Part shown: positions 44,580 to 53,850 of the stretch, one piece after another
How positions within the stretch are numbered: position 1 is the stretch's first letter
Layout of the letters: the number at the start of each line of letters is the position of its first letter
DNA from: Algorimicrobium sediminis
GTDB taxonomy: Bacteria > Bacteroidota > Bacteroidia > Flavobacteriales > Flavobacteriaceae
DNA length: 64,000 nt
NCBI RefSeq assembly: GCF_042684585.1
Contig: NZ_JBHULS010000004.1
Span: forward strand, 186,001-250,000
Direction: 5' to 3'
Position numbers and translations under genes: made by a program
The notes under the pieces: model-generated
The model's input: the letters and a program-made list of their open reading frames with translations, nothing else
The model's database searches: none
Told to the model about the DNA's origin: nothing

Positions 44580-44738
44580 ATGTTTAGTGCATTCAATTGT
44601 TTCAAAGTTAAAAAAAGAATGGAATAAAAGTAATTTTCAAAAAAAATACACTAAAATTAAATAATTATTGGTTACACTTTATTTTAGTAAAACCACTAAT
44701 ATTGTGCCTTCAATATTTATTTTTTTAATTACAAACCC

Positions 44739-44957
44739 ATGAAAAAACACAACTATATTTCGTACTTTTTAATCCTATTGGGTGGCGGTTTGGCTATTTA
44801 TGGCCAGTCTGGTGCAGAAAAGAATGTATTAGTGTTGGTTTTAGGTATCATTGTATTAATGTTTGGTATTTTTAGAATATCTAGTCATATTCCTAGTAAA
44901 TACGAAAAAGAATTGGAGCGGGAAAAAACACAAGAAAACGAAGAAGATGAGCTTTGA
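44739..44957 (+). CDS. small membrane protein, hypothetical
   Basis: A 72-residue protein with two hydrophobic segments (ISYFLILLGGGLAIYGQ and VLVLVLGIIVLMFGIFRIS) and a highly charged tail (KYEKELEREKTQENEEDEL). It overlaps the start of the Smr gene by 11 bp, so the two are translationally linked. Two helices with a cytosolic charged tail fit a membrane adaptor; the function is unknown. Confidence 0.75.
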   Translation: MKKHNYISYFLILLGGGLAIYGQSGAEKNVLVLVLGIIVLMFGIFRISSHIPSKYEKELEREKTQENEEDEL

Positions 44958-45492
44958 AATAGGAGATAAGGTAGCCGTTTTAGACGATGATATTAGCGGT
45001 ACTGTAACAGGTGTAAAACAAAAAAGCATTTGTATTGAAACAACTGATGGTTTTGAGTTGGTTTTTGAACCGCACGAACTGGTGCTTACTAAACCTATGC
45101 CTGTTCACTTACACAATTTGCAAGAGGTAATTAATGAAAAAGAACAGCCTAAAAGGCGCACACAAACTGGTAAAAAGCGAAAAGAAAAATTTCAACCGAC
45201 TCTAGAAGTAGATTTGCATATTCATCAGTTAACACCAAATTCTAGCCGGATGACAAATTATGATATGCTTACGCTACAATTGGATACGGCTAAACGCCAA
45301 TTAGATTTTGCCATAAAAAAACGCATTCAAAAAGTGGTATTTATACATGGCGTAGGCGCGGGCGTTTTAAAAACGGAATTGGAATTTTTATTTGGACGCT
45401 ACGATTGTCTTAAGTTTTACGATGCAGATTATCAAAAATATGGTTTAGGTGCCACCGAAGTTTATATTTTTCAAAGCGCTGTAAATGCATAA
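44947..45492 (+). CDS. Smr domain-containing protein
   Basis: A 181-residue protein with an N-terminal SH3-like part (EIGDKVAVLDDDISGTVTGVKQKSICIETTDG, in pieces, DUF2027-like) and a C-terminal Smr domain with VDLHIHQL (a DLH-like motif), QLDTAKRQLDFAIKKRIQKVVFIHGVGAGVLKTEL (the HGxG motif) and YQKYGLGATEVYI. Smr domains are nucleases acting on DNA or RNA; some act in ribosome rescue. The ATG at 44947 is used; upstream codons belong to the preceding gene's frame overlap. Confidence 0.88.
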   Translation: MSFEIGDKVAVLDDDISGTVTGVKQKSICIETTDGFELVFEPHELVLTKPMPVHLHNLQEVINEKEQPKRRTQTGKKRKEKFQPTLEVDLHIHQLTPNSSRMTNYDMLTLQLDTAKRQLDFAIKKRIQKVVFIHGVGAGVLKTELEFLFGRYDCLKFYDADYQKYGLGATEVYIFQSAVNA

Positions 45493-45496
45493 AAAA

Positions 45497-46435
45497 CTAC
45501 AATTGTGGTGTAACCGACTTATTTTTTGTTAAACGGCTATCTGTTAAGGTACCCATATTAAAAACATCTTGTTGTATGGTAGAAAAACGCACATCTTCCA
45601 CACGTAAACTAATAGTAAATACTTGGTTTATAAGATGGGTTCTGTAGGCGGTTGCTGGAACTGAAATGGCTACGTTTGGATTTAAATAATCGGCTATCTC
45701 TGGAGAGCTAAAGTCGTTTGCAGGGTTTTGGTCGGCAGACTCGTTTTCTTCCTCTATGGTTGGAACACCATCATTGTCGTCGTCTGGATCTAAATAATCT
45801 GGAATGCCATCAAGATCGGTGTCTCTAAAATTTGTTAACGGATCGTTGTCGCCGTCTTCATTGCTATCGGCAATTTCAATACTGGTTAAAACGTTGTCTC
45901 CATCGTCATCAACATCCAAGTAATCAGGAATGCCATCGCCATCGCGATCTGTTGGGTTGGTAGCAGGATTAAAATCGCCATCTAGATTTTCATCTTCAAA
46001 TGCTGCTGGAATGCCATCGCGGTCGTCTTCTAATAAACTAACCGTAATATAGGCTTTACCGGCAACGCTGGATAAATCTTCATTTATTTGTATGTTGGAT
46101 GGCGGTACATCGTTACAGAATAAACTACTCGGATTCCCAGAGTAGGACCGGTAGTTAAATTGGTTGGCTGCGCGCGCAATATCAACAACAAGGCCATTTT
46201 TATATACCAGCTCGTTGGTTACAGTGTCAATAGCAATAAGATCTTCTAAACTAATAGCCGGATCGCCAATTTTTAAAGACAAAGATTCGAATGGGTTTTG
46301 TTTTACCTGATAAAAAACCAATTCGCCGCAGGCTAAAAAGGTGTCATCAAAATTAAATTCAACATTCAAAATATCGCCATCATCGCAAGATGATATGAGA
46401 GTAAAAATAAATAAAATGGTAACTAATTTTCGCAT
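45497..46435 (-). CDS. lipoprotein with calcium-binding type-3 repeats
   Basis: A 312-residue lipoprotein with signal peptide MRKLVTILFIFTLISSC and lipobox cysteine 17. Residues about 140-250 are acidic D-rich repeats (DRDGDGIPDYLDVDDDGDN, DTDLDGIPDYLDPDDDNDGV) of the thrombospondin type-3 kind, which bind calcium. The rest is a beta-rich domain of unknown fold. The mature protein should be attached to the outer membrane. It is divergent from the cysteine desulfurase gene. No partner is evident. Confidence 0.82.
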   Translation of the reverse strand: MRKLVTILFIFTLISSCDDGDILNVEFNFDDTFLACGELVFYQVKQNPFESLSLKIGDPAISLEDLIAIDTVTNELVYKNGLVVDIARAANQFNYRSYSGNPSSLFCNDVPPSNIQINEDLSSVAGKAYITVSLLEDDRDGIPAAFEDENLDGDFNPATNPTDRDGDGIPDYLDVDDDGDNVLTSIEIADSNEDGDNDPLTNFRDTDLDGIPDYLDPDDDNDGVPTIEEENESADQNPANDFSSPEIADYLNPNVAISVPATAYRTHLINQVFTISLRVEDVRFSTIQQDVFNMGTLTDSRLTKNKSVTPQL

Positions 46436-46512
46436 GAACGAGCTATTTTAAACAAATTTAAAAGAATTGGTAAATATACAACGCCAACGCTTACAAATAA
46501 TTTTATTTCTTG

Positions 46513-46520
46513 TAATTTTG
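46513..46520 (+). promoter_or_regulatory. -7 element of the cysteine desulfurase promoter
   Basis: TAATTTTG matches TAnnTTTG, 33 bp upstream of the chosen ATG at 46554, and downstream of an alternative in-frame start at 46467, which it excludes. Confidence 0.5.
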
Positions 46521-46553
46521 TGCCTATTATTTTTTAATGCGAAAATTCCATTT

Positions 46554-47699
46554 ATGAATCCAGTTTATTTTGATAGTGCGGCAACAACAAAGGTAAGAGA
46601 CGAAGTAATAGATACCATGACGGCGGTTATGCGTAACGAATATGGTAATGCATCATCTACACATAGTTTTGGCCGCTCTTCCAAAGCCCTAATTGAGCAA
46701 GCACGCAAAAATATAGCGAAACAATTAAACGTTAGTGCCGGCGAAATTGTTTTTACTTCCGGAGGCACCGAGGCAGATAATTTAGCCTTGCAGTGTGCCG
46801 TGCGCGATTTGGGTGTTACACATGTTATTACATCTAAAATTGAACATCATGCCGTGTTGCATACGGTGGAGCAGTTGGAACAAAGTGGTAGTGCCAAGGT
46901 TAGCTATGTGAAATTAGATGCTCATGGCAGTGTTGATTTAAAAGATTTGGAACGCCTGTTACAAATACCCGAAAAAACTTTGGTTAGTTTAATGCATGTA
47001 AATAATGAAATTGGCAATATTTTAGATGTAGAACGTGTAGGCCAGCTATGTAAAGACAACGGTGCCTTGTTTCATTGCGATGCGGTGCAATCTATAGGAC
47101 ATTTTAATATGGACTTGCAGGCTATTCCAATCGATTTTTTAGCAGTTAGTGCGCATAAATTTCATGGACCTAAAGGTGTAGGTTTTGCATATATTCGGAA
47201 AAATTCAGGTTTACGCCCCTTAATTTTTGGTGGCGAGCAAGAGCGCGGTTTCCGAGCTGGAACAGAAGCCGTTCATAATATAGTAGGTTTGGAAAAAGCT
47301 TTTACCATGGCGTATGCTAACTTGGAAGCAGATAGAGCGTATATTTCAGATTTGAAACAATATTTTATTACCCAATTGCAAAGCAAACTACCAAATGTGC
47401 AGTTTAATGGTTTGTCTGGTAATTTAGAAAAAAGCACCTATACATTGGTTAATGTGCGTTTGCCAATTCCGCCAGAAAAGGCTTTAATATTGCTTTTTCA
47501 AATGGATTTAAAAGGCATAGCCTGCTCCAAAGGAAGTGCATGCCAAAGTGGGAGTAATAAAGGGTCTCATGTGTTAACAGAAGTTTTAAGCGATCGTGAT
47601 TTGGAAAGCCCGTCGCTGCGTTTTTCTTTTAGCATATACAATACAAAAGCGGAAATAGATTACGCGGTGTCTGTGCTACACGATTTTATAACATCCTAA
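46554..47699 (+). CDS. cysteine desulfurase family protein
   Basis: A 381-residue PLP enzyme of the NifS/IscS class-V family. Conserved parts are YFDSAATTKVRDEV, NASSTHSFGR, VFTSGGTEADN, IEHHAVLHT, HVNNEIGN, FHCDAVQSIGH, the PLP lysine in SAHKFHGPKG, and the persulfide-forming cysteine in ACSKGSACQSGSNKGSHVL. The start at 46554 gives MNPVYFDSAATT, the usual N-terminus. It converts cysteine to alanine plus sulfane sulfur; the acceptor (Fe-S clusters or tRNA) is unknown because no scaffold gene adjoins it. Confidence 0.93.
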   Translation: MNPVYFDSAATTKVRDEVIDTMTAVMRNEYGNASSTHSFGRSSKALIEQARKNIAKQLNVSAGEIVFTSGGTEADNLALQCAVRDLGVTHVITSKIEHHAVLHTVEQLEQSGSAKVSYVKLDAHGSVDLKDLERLLQIPEKTLVSLMHVNNEIGNILDVERVGQLCKDNGALFHCDAVQSIGHFNMDLQAIPIDFLAVSAHKFHGPKGVGFAYIRKNSGLRPLIFGGEQERGFRAGTEAVHNIVGLEKAFTMAYANLEADRAYISDLKQYFITQLQSKLPNVQFNGLSGNLEKSTYTLVNVRLPIPPEKALILLFQMDLKGIACSKGSACQSGSNKGSHVLTEVLSDRDLESPSLRFSFSIYNTKAEIDYAVSVLHDFITS

Positions 47700-47768
47700 A
47701 CGTTTAAAGCAGAATTTAAGTGTTCGTTATACTTAATGCTAAACTATTACAGGAACAATAACAAATTA

Positions 47769-47807
47769 AAAGGTTCAAAATAATTTATATTTTGAACCTT
47801 TTTTTAT
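47769..47807. terminator. bidirectional terminator after the cysteine desulfurase gene
   Basis: AAAAGGTTCAAAAT (47769-47782) pairs with ATTTTGAACCTTTT (47790-47803); T runs on both strands. It separates the convergent hypothetical gene. Confidence 0.88.
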
Positions 47808-47824
47808 GTAATAATACTGTGGCG

Positions 47825-48325
47825 TTAAGCAGCCATTTTACTGGTGGTTAAGGCCGCAGTAATTAGGTTTTGCCATTTTTGTAATAAGGGGTGCTCGGTG
47901 GTCATTTCAAAGTTTACATCTACATTATAAAACTCCAGAACAACAGTGTCTTGCGCGTGTTTTGTTTTTAAAACTAAATTAAGACGTTCGGTTTCAACTT
48001 TGTTTGCAGTTTTTGTTTTAATGTGTTGCGTTACCGTGTCTATGTAGCAAGTTTTTATAGTGTTCAAATTCACCGAAAGCCACACCGGGTTTTCTTCTGT
48101 TTTTTTTGAATAGACTAAAACATTTTTCTGGCTGTCCAGACCTATACCGTAATAAGTCCCCCAAAAATCCATGTGGGATACTTGTATTTTATTTTGTTTG
48201 GCATTGTTTATAAATGCGGTTTTTGTTTTCTTTTTCTCAATTTTTTGCGACCATTGTATGTAGGCTATTGGCACAACAATAACAGCGGTTATAATTAACC
48301 CGATTATGATGGTATTTAAATCCAT
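47825..48325 (-). CDS. hypothetical membrane-anchored protein
   Basis: A 166-residue protein with one N-terminal membrane helix (LNTIIIGLIITAVIVVPIAYIQW, residues 2-24) and a soluble domain of beta character (VLVYSKKTEENPVWLSVNLNTIKTCYIDT, LNLVLKTKHAQDTVVLEFYN). The ATG at 48325 (MDLNTI) is chosen over a TTG at 48349. I do not recognise the family. It is divergent or downstream of nothing specific; the gene at 48424 is on the same strand 98 bp before. Confidence 0.65.
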   Translation of the reverse strand: MDLNTIIIGLIITAVIVVPIAYIQWSQKIEKKKTKTAFINNAKQNKIQVSHMDFWGTYYGIGLDSQKNVLVYSKKTEENPVWLSVNLNTIKTCYIDTVTQHIKTKTANKVETERLNLVLKTKHAQDTVVLEFYNVDVNFEMTTEHPLLQKWQNLITAALTTSKMAA

Positions 48326-48423
48326 GATTTTATTTTTTAAATGAAACAATGTTTAGATGCTTATTAAATAAGCCTAAAAAAGAGACTAATAACTATTAGC
48401 CATTCAAAAATAAAAGCAGGGCT

Positions 48424-48798
48424 TTACGTAAAACTATGAAATGGAAAAATACAGGTTCGTGTATTGTAACTAGGAATAAGAAGCTTGCTGTTAGTTAACA
48501 ACTGAACATCTTTGGCTACTAAATAGGCCTCTGAACTAGCCCAACTTGTAAATTTTTTTGAAATTGTTTTTAGCTTATCCGGATGGCTTAACTCTGTTGG
48601 GGTGTCGCTAAAAAACTCAAACGCTTTTGGGGTGTCGAAGGATTTAGTTGGTTGTTCAGATTGTTTGTTTGCGGTATTGTTAGCACCTTCAAATGCGGCT
48701 TGAGCATACCAAAAACTTGTGTGCACGGTTGTACCAAAATTTACCGCGTAAACAAGGAGTAACAAAAGGGTGATTGGTATTTTAATAACGTGCTTCAC
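48424..48798 (-). CDS. hypothetical secreted or membrane protein
   Basis: A 124-residue protein that starts with a hydrophobic helix (IPITLLLLLVYAVNFGTTV), followed by a polar region (NNTANKQSEQPTKSFDTP) and a short beta-rich end (TRTCIFPFHSF). It could be a small anchored protein. I do not recognise its family. It lies on the same strand as, and 80 bp below, the TonB receptor gene's stop codon. Confidence 0.55.
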   Translation of the reverse strand: MKHVIKIPITLLLLLVYAVNFGTTVHTSFWYAQAAFEGANNTANKQSEQPTKSFDTPKAFEFFSDTPTELSHPDKLKTISKKFTSWASSEAYLVAKDVQLLTNSKLLIPSYNTRTCIFPFHSFT

Positions 48799-48878
48799 AA
48801 GACTAAAGTAGCATAAAATTGAATGGCTTTTTCCAAAGTTATGTTAAATTTATGAACTAATTTTATTTTAAATAAAGA

Positions 48879-51344
48879 CTAGAATTGCATGCGTATTCTT
48901 ACATTAAACACGCGTGGAGTCAGGTAATTAGGAATGGCGTATTGGCGTTTACTATACACGTCTCTAACCCATGTATTGGTAATTGAGTTTTGCACATCGA
49001 ATACATTAAAAATTTCAACTCCTAACGATAGGTATTTAAAAGGTTTACGCCAGCCTTGTTGGTAATTGTCGGTTTGATCTACTATTACATATTGAAAGCC
49101 AACATCGGCGCGTTTATAGTCTGGTAGCCTGTTTTGATAAACATAGGGATCTGCATAACTAGGGGAGCCTCCAGGAAGACCTGTGTTGTATACCAAATTT
49201 AAATACATCTTCATTTTAGGAAGATTTGGCACATAATCTTGGAATAAAGCGGCAAATTTTAGACGTTGGTCCGTTGGCCGTGCAATGTAACCACGATTGT
49301 TAATGTTTTCTTCTGTTTTTAAATAACCAAAACTAAACCACGATTCGGTTCCGGGTACAAATTCGCCATTTAAACGCACATCCAATCCGTAGGCGTAGGC
49401 TTCTGCATTGTTATTGGCACGGTAACGAATACGCACGTTTTCCAATGTGTAGGGGTTTACATCAGATAATTTCTTATAGTAGGCTTCTGTGGTTAGCTTA
49501 AAAGGTCTGTTCCAAATATTAAAACTATAATCATTACCTAAAACAATATGATAGGATTTTTGGGCCTTTACACCGGGTCTTACCGTTCCAGACGAATCGC
49601 GTAATTCTCTGTAAAACGGTGGTTGGTAATACAAACCAGTACCAATGCGAAATAGCATGTCTTTTTTCCAGTTAGGCTTTATTGCAAATTGCGCACGTGG
49701 GCTAACTACTGTTTGGTTATTACTGGCTATATTGCTTCCTGTTACCGACCAATTATGAACACGAGCGCCCACATTAAGCCAAGCCTCGTTTGTGCCAATA
49801 TCCATACGCTTACTCCATTGCACGTAAGCCTGTAAGCGGTTTAATTGCGTATTATTTTTAGATCGCACATTTTGAAAGGGCTCCAAAGGGCCTTCGTAAG
49901 GTGTGTAAGGTTGGTTATTAAAAGCATCGGAGCTTGGCGGATTTATAGAAAAACCAGCCGAATCGATAACTTCCCATTCTACCAATCTGTCCCGAATATC
50001 TTCATTCGTATATTTAACAGACCAATTAACATCATGGTCGTCTTTTTTGTAATTTCCCTGATGTTCTACGGTAGTAATTAAGGCATCTAAATTATTACGA
50101 CCGTGATTAAGCTGGCCACCAATACCCTCGCTAAATTCTACTTCGCCTAAATCTTCATCGCCAATATTTGTATTTACTTCTCCCAAACGATATTGCGCCA
50201 GTATATCAAAATGTTCTTCTTCAATGGTGTGGTATGCAGAGGCAATAACATTTAAAGTAGTATGCGCAGAGGCTTTGTAACTTCCTTTTACAGCTCCAAA
50301 ATAGGTTTGGTACGAGTCGCGTTCTTGACCTGAATAAAAAACTAATAGAGCCAAAGGGTTTTGTAAGGTTCCAAAGTTTGTTTGTCGTGTTTTGGGTTCG
50401 TAATTGTAGTTGTTTATGGAGGCATTTCCTAAAAAGCTTAATTGAAATTTATCTGAAAAAGCATAGGTTAAATACGTTTGTACATCGGCAAAAGTAGGAT
50501 CGTAATTGGTTTCGGTTTCTTTGGCATTTACTAAAAGACTGTTATCTCGGTAGCGCATGCCTATGATTCCGGTAAATTTAGAATCCTTACTAGCACCCTC
50601 TGCCGACACACTAGCACCTAATAAACTTAAGTCGGCACGCGCTCCAAATTGATAGGGTTTTTTATATGTAATATCCAGTACCGATGATAATTTGTCGCCG
50701 TACTTGGCTTGAAATCCACCTGCCGAAAAATCTACATTTTGAACCAAATCGGTATTCACAAAACTTAATCCTTCCTGTTGTCCGGAGCGAATTAAAAATG
50801 GTCTGTAAACTTCAATACCATTTACATACACTAAATTTTCATCAAAATTACCACCACGTACCGCATACTGGGTACTTAATTCGTTATTACCGCTTACTCC
50901 AGGCAGGGTTTTTAGTAAATTTTCTATTCCTGAATTTGCACCCGGAATATTCCTAATAGTTTCGGGTTGTAAGGTTAAAATGCCTTCAACATCTTTTCGT
51001 GTTTTTCCAGATATTACTACGGTTGCAATTTGCGCTACAGTTTCGTTCATTATGGGATGAAACTCTATAACCTCACCATTTTTTAAATTAAAGGTAGCGG
51101 TAACAGATTTATAAATAATATGTGTAAACACTACGGTTACGCTTTTATTTGCAGGTAGGGAAATGCTGTAAAATCCATTTTCATTTGTTATGGTACCCGT
51201 GTTTCCAGCAATAATATTAACATCGGAAATAGGTGTGTTGGTATTGTCTAGAATAACACCCTGAAGTGTTCCTGTTTGCCCCATAGTGCTACAAATAGCT
51301 GTAAACAGAAGGACAACAAAAGCGGAAAAAGATTTATATGCCAA
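48879..51344 (-). CDS. TonB-dependent receptor with carboxypeptidase-regulatory-like N-terminus
   Basis: An 821-residue outer-membrane receptor. The signal peptide (MAYKSFSAFVVLLFTAICSTMGQ) precedes a carboxypeptidase regulatory-like domain (LQGVILDNTNTPISDVNIIAGNTGTITNENGFYSI, in parts). The plug domain contains RNIPGANSGIENLLKTLPGVSGNNELSTQYAVRGGNFDENLVYVNGIEV in pieces. The barrel ends NVRIRMQF with the C-terminal phenylalanine needed for outer-membrane assembly. It imports an unknown ligand with TonB energy. It starts 11 bp after the M23 peptidase stop, so the two share an operon. No SusD-like partner is present. Confidence 0.93.
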   Translation of the reverse strand: MAYKSFSAFVVLLFTAICSTMGQTGTLQGVILDNTNTPISDVNIIAGNTGTITNENGFYSISLPANKSVTVVFTHIIYKSVTATFNLKNGEVIEFHPIMNETVAQIATVVISGKTRKDVEGILTLQPETIRNIPGANSGIENLLKTLPGVSGNNELSTQYAVRGGNFDENLVYVNGIEVYRPFLIRSGQQEGLSFVNTDLVQNVDFSAGGFQAKYGDKLSSVLDITYKKPYQFGARADLSLLGASVSAEGASKDSKFTGIIGMRYRDNSLLVNAKETETNYDPTFADVQTYLTYAFSDKFQLSFLGNASINNYNYEPKTRQTNFGTLQNPLALLVFYSGQERDSYQTYFGAVKGSYKASAHTTLNVIASAYHTIEEEHFDILAQYRLGEVNTNIGDEDLGEVEFSEGIGGQLNHGRNNLDALITTVEHQGNYKKDDHDVNWSVKYTNEDIRDRLVEWEVIDSAGFSINPPSSDAFNNQPYTPYEGPLEPFQNVRSKNNTQLNRLQAYVQWSKRMDIGTNEAWLNVGARVHNWSVTGSNIASNNQTVVSPRAQFAIKPNWKKDMLFRIGTGLYYQPPFYRELRDSSGTVRPGVKAQKSYHIVLGNDYSFNIWNRPFKLTTEAYYKKLSDVNPYTLENVRIRYRANNNAEAYAYGLDVRLNGEFVPGTESWFSFGYLKTEENINNRGYIARPTDQRLKFAALFQDYVPNLPKMKMYLNLVYNTGLPGGSPSYADPYVYQNRLPDYKRADVGFQYVIVDQTDNYQQGWRKPFKYLSLGVEIFNVFDVQNSITNTWVRDVYSKRQYAIPNYLTPRVFNVRIRMQF

Positions 51345-51355
51345 GTTATTTTGTT

Positions 51356-53047
51356 TTATTTTCGGAAAAAGGTTGTTTCAAAAGTAGAACTATTTCCAAC
51401 ATTATCCGTTACAATTAGTTTAAAATTATTTTTAGTTTCGGTATTTACACCATCGTTAAAGTCGTACACCAACAAGTTTGTTTTGTAATCGTATTCCATT
51501 AAAATCCACTTGCCATTAATAGTTGCACGATAACTAGAAATACCAGATTCGGCATCTTCTATTTTAAGTTTCAAAAACCGATATTTACTTAACCATTTGC
51601 CATCTGTAAAATTAATTGGTTTAATGGTTGGTGGCACTAAATCCTCGGTTAGGGCATAGGTTCCCAATATTTTAGTTTGGGTTTTAAGGGTGTTTTCTGT
51701 GCGGTAGGTGTTGGAGTATATGGTATACTGATTTTTCCAACCCGTAAGTCTTGCTATGTATAGCTTGTCGGTATTTTTATTCTGGTAATTACTAATATCG
51801 TATGTTATGCTAAAATTCTTCTTGGCAGGTACCGTATTGTCGTGTAAAAAAAGAGTGTCGTTACTAACTTCAAAATTGATATAAAAATCGTCGAAAAAAG
51901 TGTCTTGTGGGAAATGCACAGATATGTTTTTGTGTAACAACTCATTCGACTTTTGAGCATAAATATGATAATTTGTTTTTAAAGGAGCTGTTTTTTTTAT
52001 GTCGTCAGATTTTTGGCCGTTTATATTTACGGTAAGCCAGACATCGTTATCGTGGAAGTCTTTTACACGCACTTTATATACAGATGCTGTGCTATCCTCT
52101 ATAAAAATATAGCCAGCATCATCTGCATTTTTAAACATACTTAACGTATTACCAGATTCTATAAACAGTTTCTGAAGTCTTTCTTTGTTGCTGTGGTAAT
52201 GTTCGTAATCTATAAACCGATTTATTAGTCTGGTTTCATCAAAAGAAAAGCGCCTAAAGTCCACTTCCAATTTAGGATTTCCATTAAAAAACGTTTGTAT
52301 GTTTTCAATGCCATTTTTGTTGGTAGCCATATCCTGCCTGTCGTTGGCTTCTATGGCGAAGCCAATTTTGCCATAGGCATTTAAGTTTTCTACCATGTAG
52401 TCGCCATTTTGTGTTTTTACAAAGCGCAGTTTTTGTTTACCGCTGGTGTTGTTTACATGCGCATCCCCCGAGAATGTGTAGGCATAAACTTCCGTTATAA
52501 AAGGAACTGTGGTATCTTTAATATCCATGCCAAATAACAACGGATTAATAGGGCGTTGGTTATTATCGCGTATTTCGTAATGCAAATGCGGCCCGTTGGA
52601 GCCACCTGTATTGCCACTTAAAGCAATAAAATCGCTTTTAGAAACAGGTAATTCGTTTATATTAGGAAAAAGCTCTATTTCGTAAGTTTCTTGTTCGTAT
52701 TGCTGCTTTTTCACATAAGCTTCTAGCTCTGGGGCAAGTTTTTGAAGGTGCGCATACACAGTAGTATAGCCATTTGGATGGGTAATATACAAGGCTTTTC
52801 CATAACCAAAATGCGCTATTTTTATACGGCTTATATACCCGTCGGCTGCGGCAAAAACTTTCAATCCTTCGCGTTGTTGGGTTTTTAAGTCAATGCCGGC
52901 ATGAAAATGATTTGGTCTTAATTCGGCAAAGGTCCCTGACGGAATTAAGGTAATATCCAACGGATGCCTAAAATAGTTTTCAGGATAAGGATTTTGTGCC
53001 TGACCACAAAAAGTAATCAGAACGAAAAGGAATAGGAATTTTTGCAT
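51356..53047 (-). CDS. M23 family metallopeptidase
   Basis: A 563-residue secreted LytM-type peptidase. After the signal peptide (MQKFLFLFVLITFCGQAQ) the catalytic domain follows at once: HFHAGIDLKTQQREGLKVFAAADGYISRI carries the first zinc histidine and aspartate, and HLHYEIRDN the HxH motif. Family members cut peptidoglycan cross-links. The large C-terminal part (residues 170-563) is a beta-rich region with several Ig-like segments. It is directly upstream of the TonB receptor gene, so a shared role in envelope remodelling or receptor assembly is possible. Confidence 0.9.
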   Translation of the reverse strand: MQKFLFLFVLITFCGQAQNPYPENYFRHPLDITLIPSGTFAELRPNHFHAGIDLKTQQREGLKVFAAADGYISRIKIAHFGYGKALYITHPNGYTTVYAHLQKLAPELEAYVKKQQYEQETYEIELFPNINELPVSKSDFIALSGNTGGSNGPHLHYEIRDNNQRPINPLLFGMDIKDTTVPFITEVYAYTFSGDAHVNNTSGKQKLRFVKTQNGDYMVENLNAYGKIGFAIEANDRQDMATNKNGIENIQTFFNGNPKLEVDFRRFSFDETRLINRFIDYEHYHSNKERLQKLFIESGNTLSMFKNADDAGYIFIEDSTASVYKVRVKDFHDNDVWLTVNINGQKSDDIKKTAPLKTNYHIYAQKSNELLHKNISVHFPQDTFFDDFYINFEVSNDTLFLHDNTVPAKKNFSITYDISNYQNKNTDKLYIARLTGWKNQYTIYSNTYRTENTLKTQTKILGTYALTEDLVPPTIKPINFTDGKWLSKYRFLKLKIEDAESGISSYRATINGKWILMEYDYKTNLLVYDFNDGVNTETKNNFKLIVTDNVGNSSTFETTFFRK

Positions 53048-53167
53048 GGTATAAAACTTAAGGCTAAAATATTAATTTGATTCAAAATGGACAAGTAAAT
53101 AGTTAGGCTTTAATAGTTGACTGATTTTCAGATATCAGAACCAACCACAATTTTTATTAAAAAAGTA

Positions 53168-53198
53168 TTGTTAATTAATTGAAGGAGTCTTAACTTTG
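53168..53198 (+). promoter_or_regulatory. flavobacterial promoter of the zapA-containing operon
   Basis: TTG at 53168-53170 and TAACTTTG at 53191-53198 are 20 bp apart. The first gene starts 24 bp downstream. Confidence 0.8.
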
Positions 53199-53221
53199 TG
53201 TGATAAGTATGAAGAGGGTAT

Positions 53222-53512
53222 ATGAGTCAAATTGAAGAAACTGTAAGTGCGTTAGAATTTAAAATAAAGAAAATTTTAAATGAAAATAGCCGTTTAAAAC
53301 AGGTAAACATATCGTTACAAAAACAACTTCAATTTACGCAACAAAAGCTTCAGTCTCAACAAGCAAGCCTTGTAGAATGGGAGGATAAGTATGAAGCTTT
53401 AAAAATGGCCAACTCCATGCTTGGCAGTGACGAAAACAAAAGAGAAACAAAACTCAAAATAAATGCATTAATTAGGGAAATTGATCAGTGTATTGCACAA
53501 CTTTCCGAATAG
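53222..53512 (+). CDS. coiled-coil protein upstream of zapA (ZapB-like)
   Basis: A 96-residue protein that is almost entirely coiled coil (TVSALEFKIKKILNENSRLKQVNISLQKQLQFTQQKLQSQQ, in parts, with heptad leucines), then a short tail (INALIREIDQCIAQLSE). It lies 16 bp before zapA. A small coiled-coil protein paired with ZapA recalls the E. coli ZapA-ZapB couple that organises the FtsZ ring, but there is no firm homology visible, so this is inference. Confidence 0.75.
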   Translation: MSQIEETVSALEFKIKKILNENSRLKQVNISLQKQLQFTQQKLQSQQASLVEWEDKYEALKMANSMLGSDENKRETKLKINALIREIDQCIAQLSE

Positions 53513-53528
53513 TGATTACTAGTTTTTA

Positions 53529-53831
53529 ATGTCAGAAAAACTAAAAATAAAAATATCGATAGCTAACAGGGTTTATCCGCTTACTATCGCGCCAAACCAA
53601 GAAGAGGGTTTGCGCAAAGCGGCCAAAAATATTGAAGCTATGATATCGCAATTTGAGCAAAGTTATTCTGTTCAAGATAAGCAAGATGTATTGGCCATGT
53701 GCGCTTTGCAGTTTGCCACACAAGTAGAACAGAAATTATTGGACAATAAATATGCGGACGAAGCCGTTTCGTTAAAGTTGGAGGCTTTAAACGCGCTTTT
53801 AGATGCACATTTAGACTCTGAACGTTCTTAA
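53529..53831 (+). CDS. zapA: cell division protein ZapA
   Basis: A 100-residue ZapA. The N-terminus KLKIKISIANRVYPLTIAPNQEEGLRKAAKNIEAMI is the typical FtsZ-binding head, followed by the helix FEQSYSVQDKQDVLAMCALQFATQVEQKL and a short C-terminal coiled coil. ZapA bundles FtsZ filaments at midcell. The gene is directly upstream of the 6S RNA and rny, an order that recurs in flavobacteria; in E. coli zapA is also followed by ssrS. Confidence 0.92.
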   Translation: MSEKLKIKISIANRVYPLTIAPNQEEGLRKAAKNIEAMISQFEQSYSVQDKQDVLAMCALQFATQVEQKLLDNKYADEAVSLKLEALNALLDAHLDSERS

Positions 53832-53850
53832 AAATAAATAAAGGTTTACT

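Noticed and set aside
49780..49800. GC-N10-CC on the minus strand within the TonB receptor gene, considered as a sigma-54 site
   Set aside because: The -12 box does not match TTGC and the site lies inside a coding region with no gene start near.
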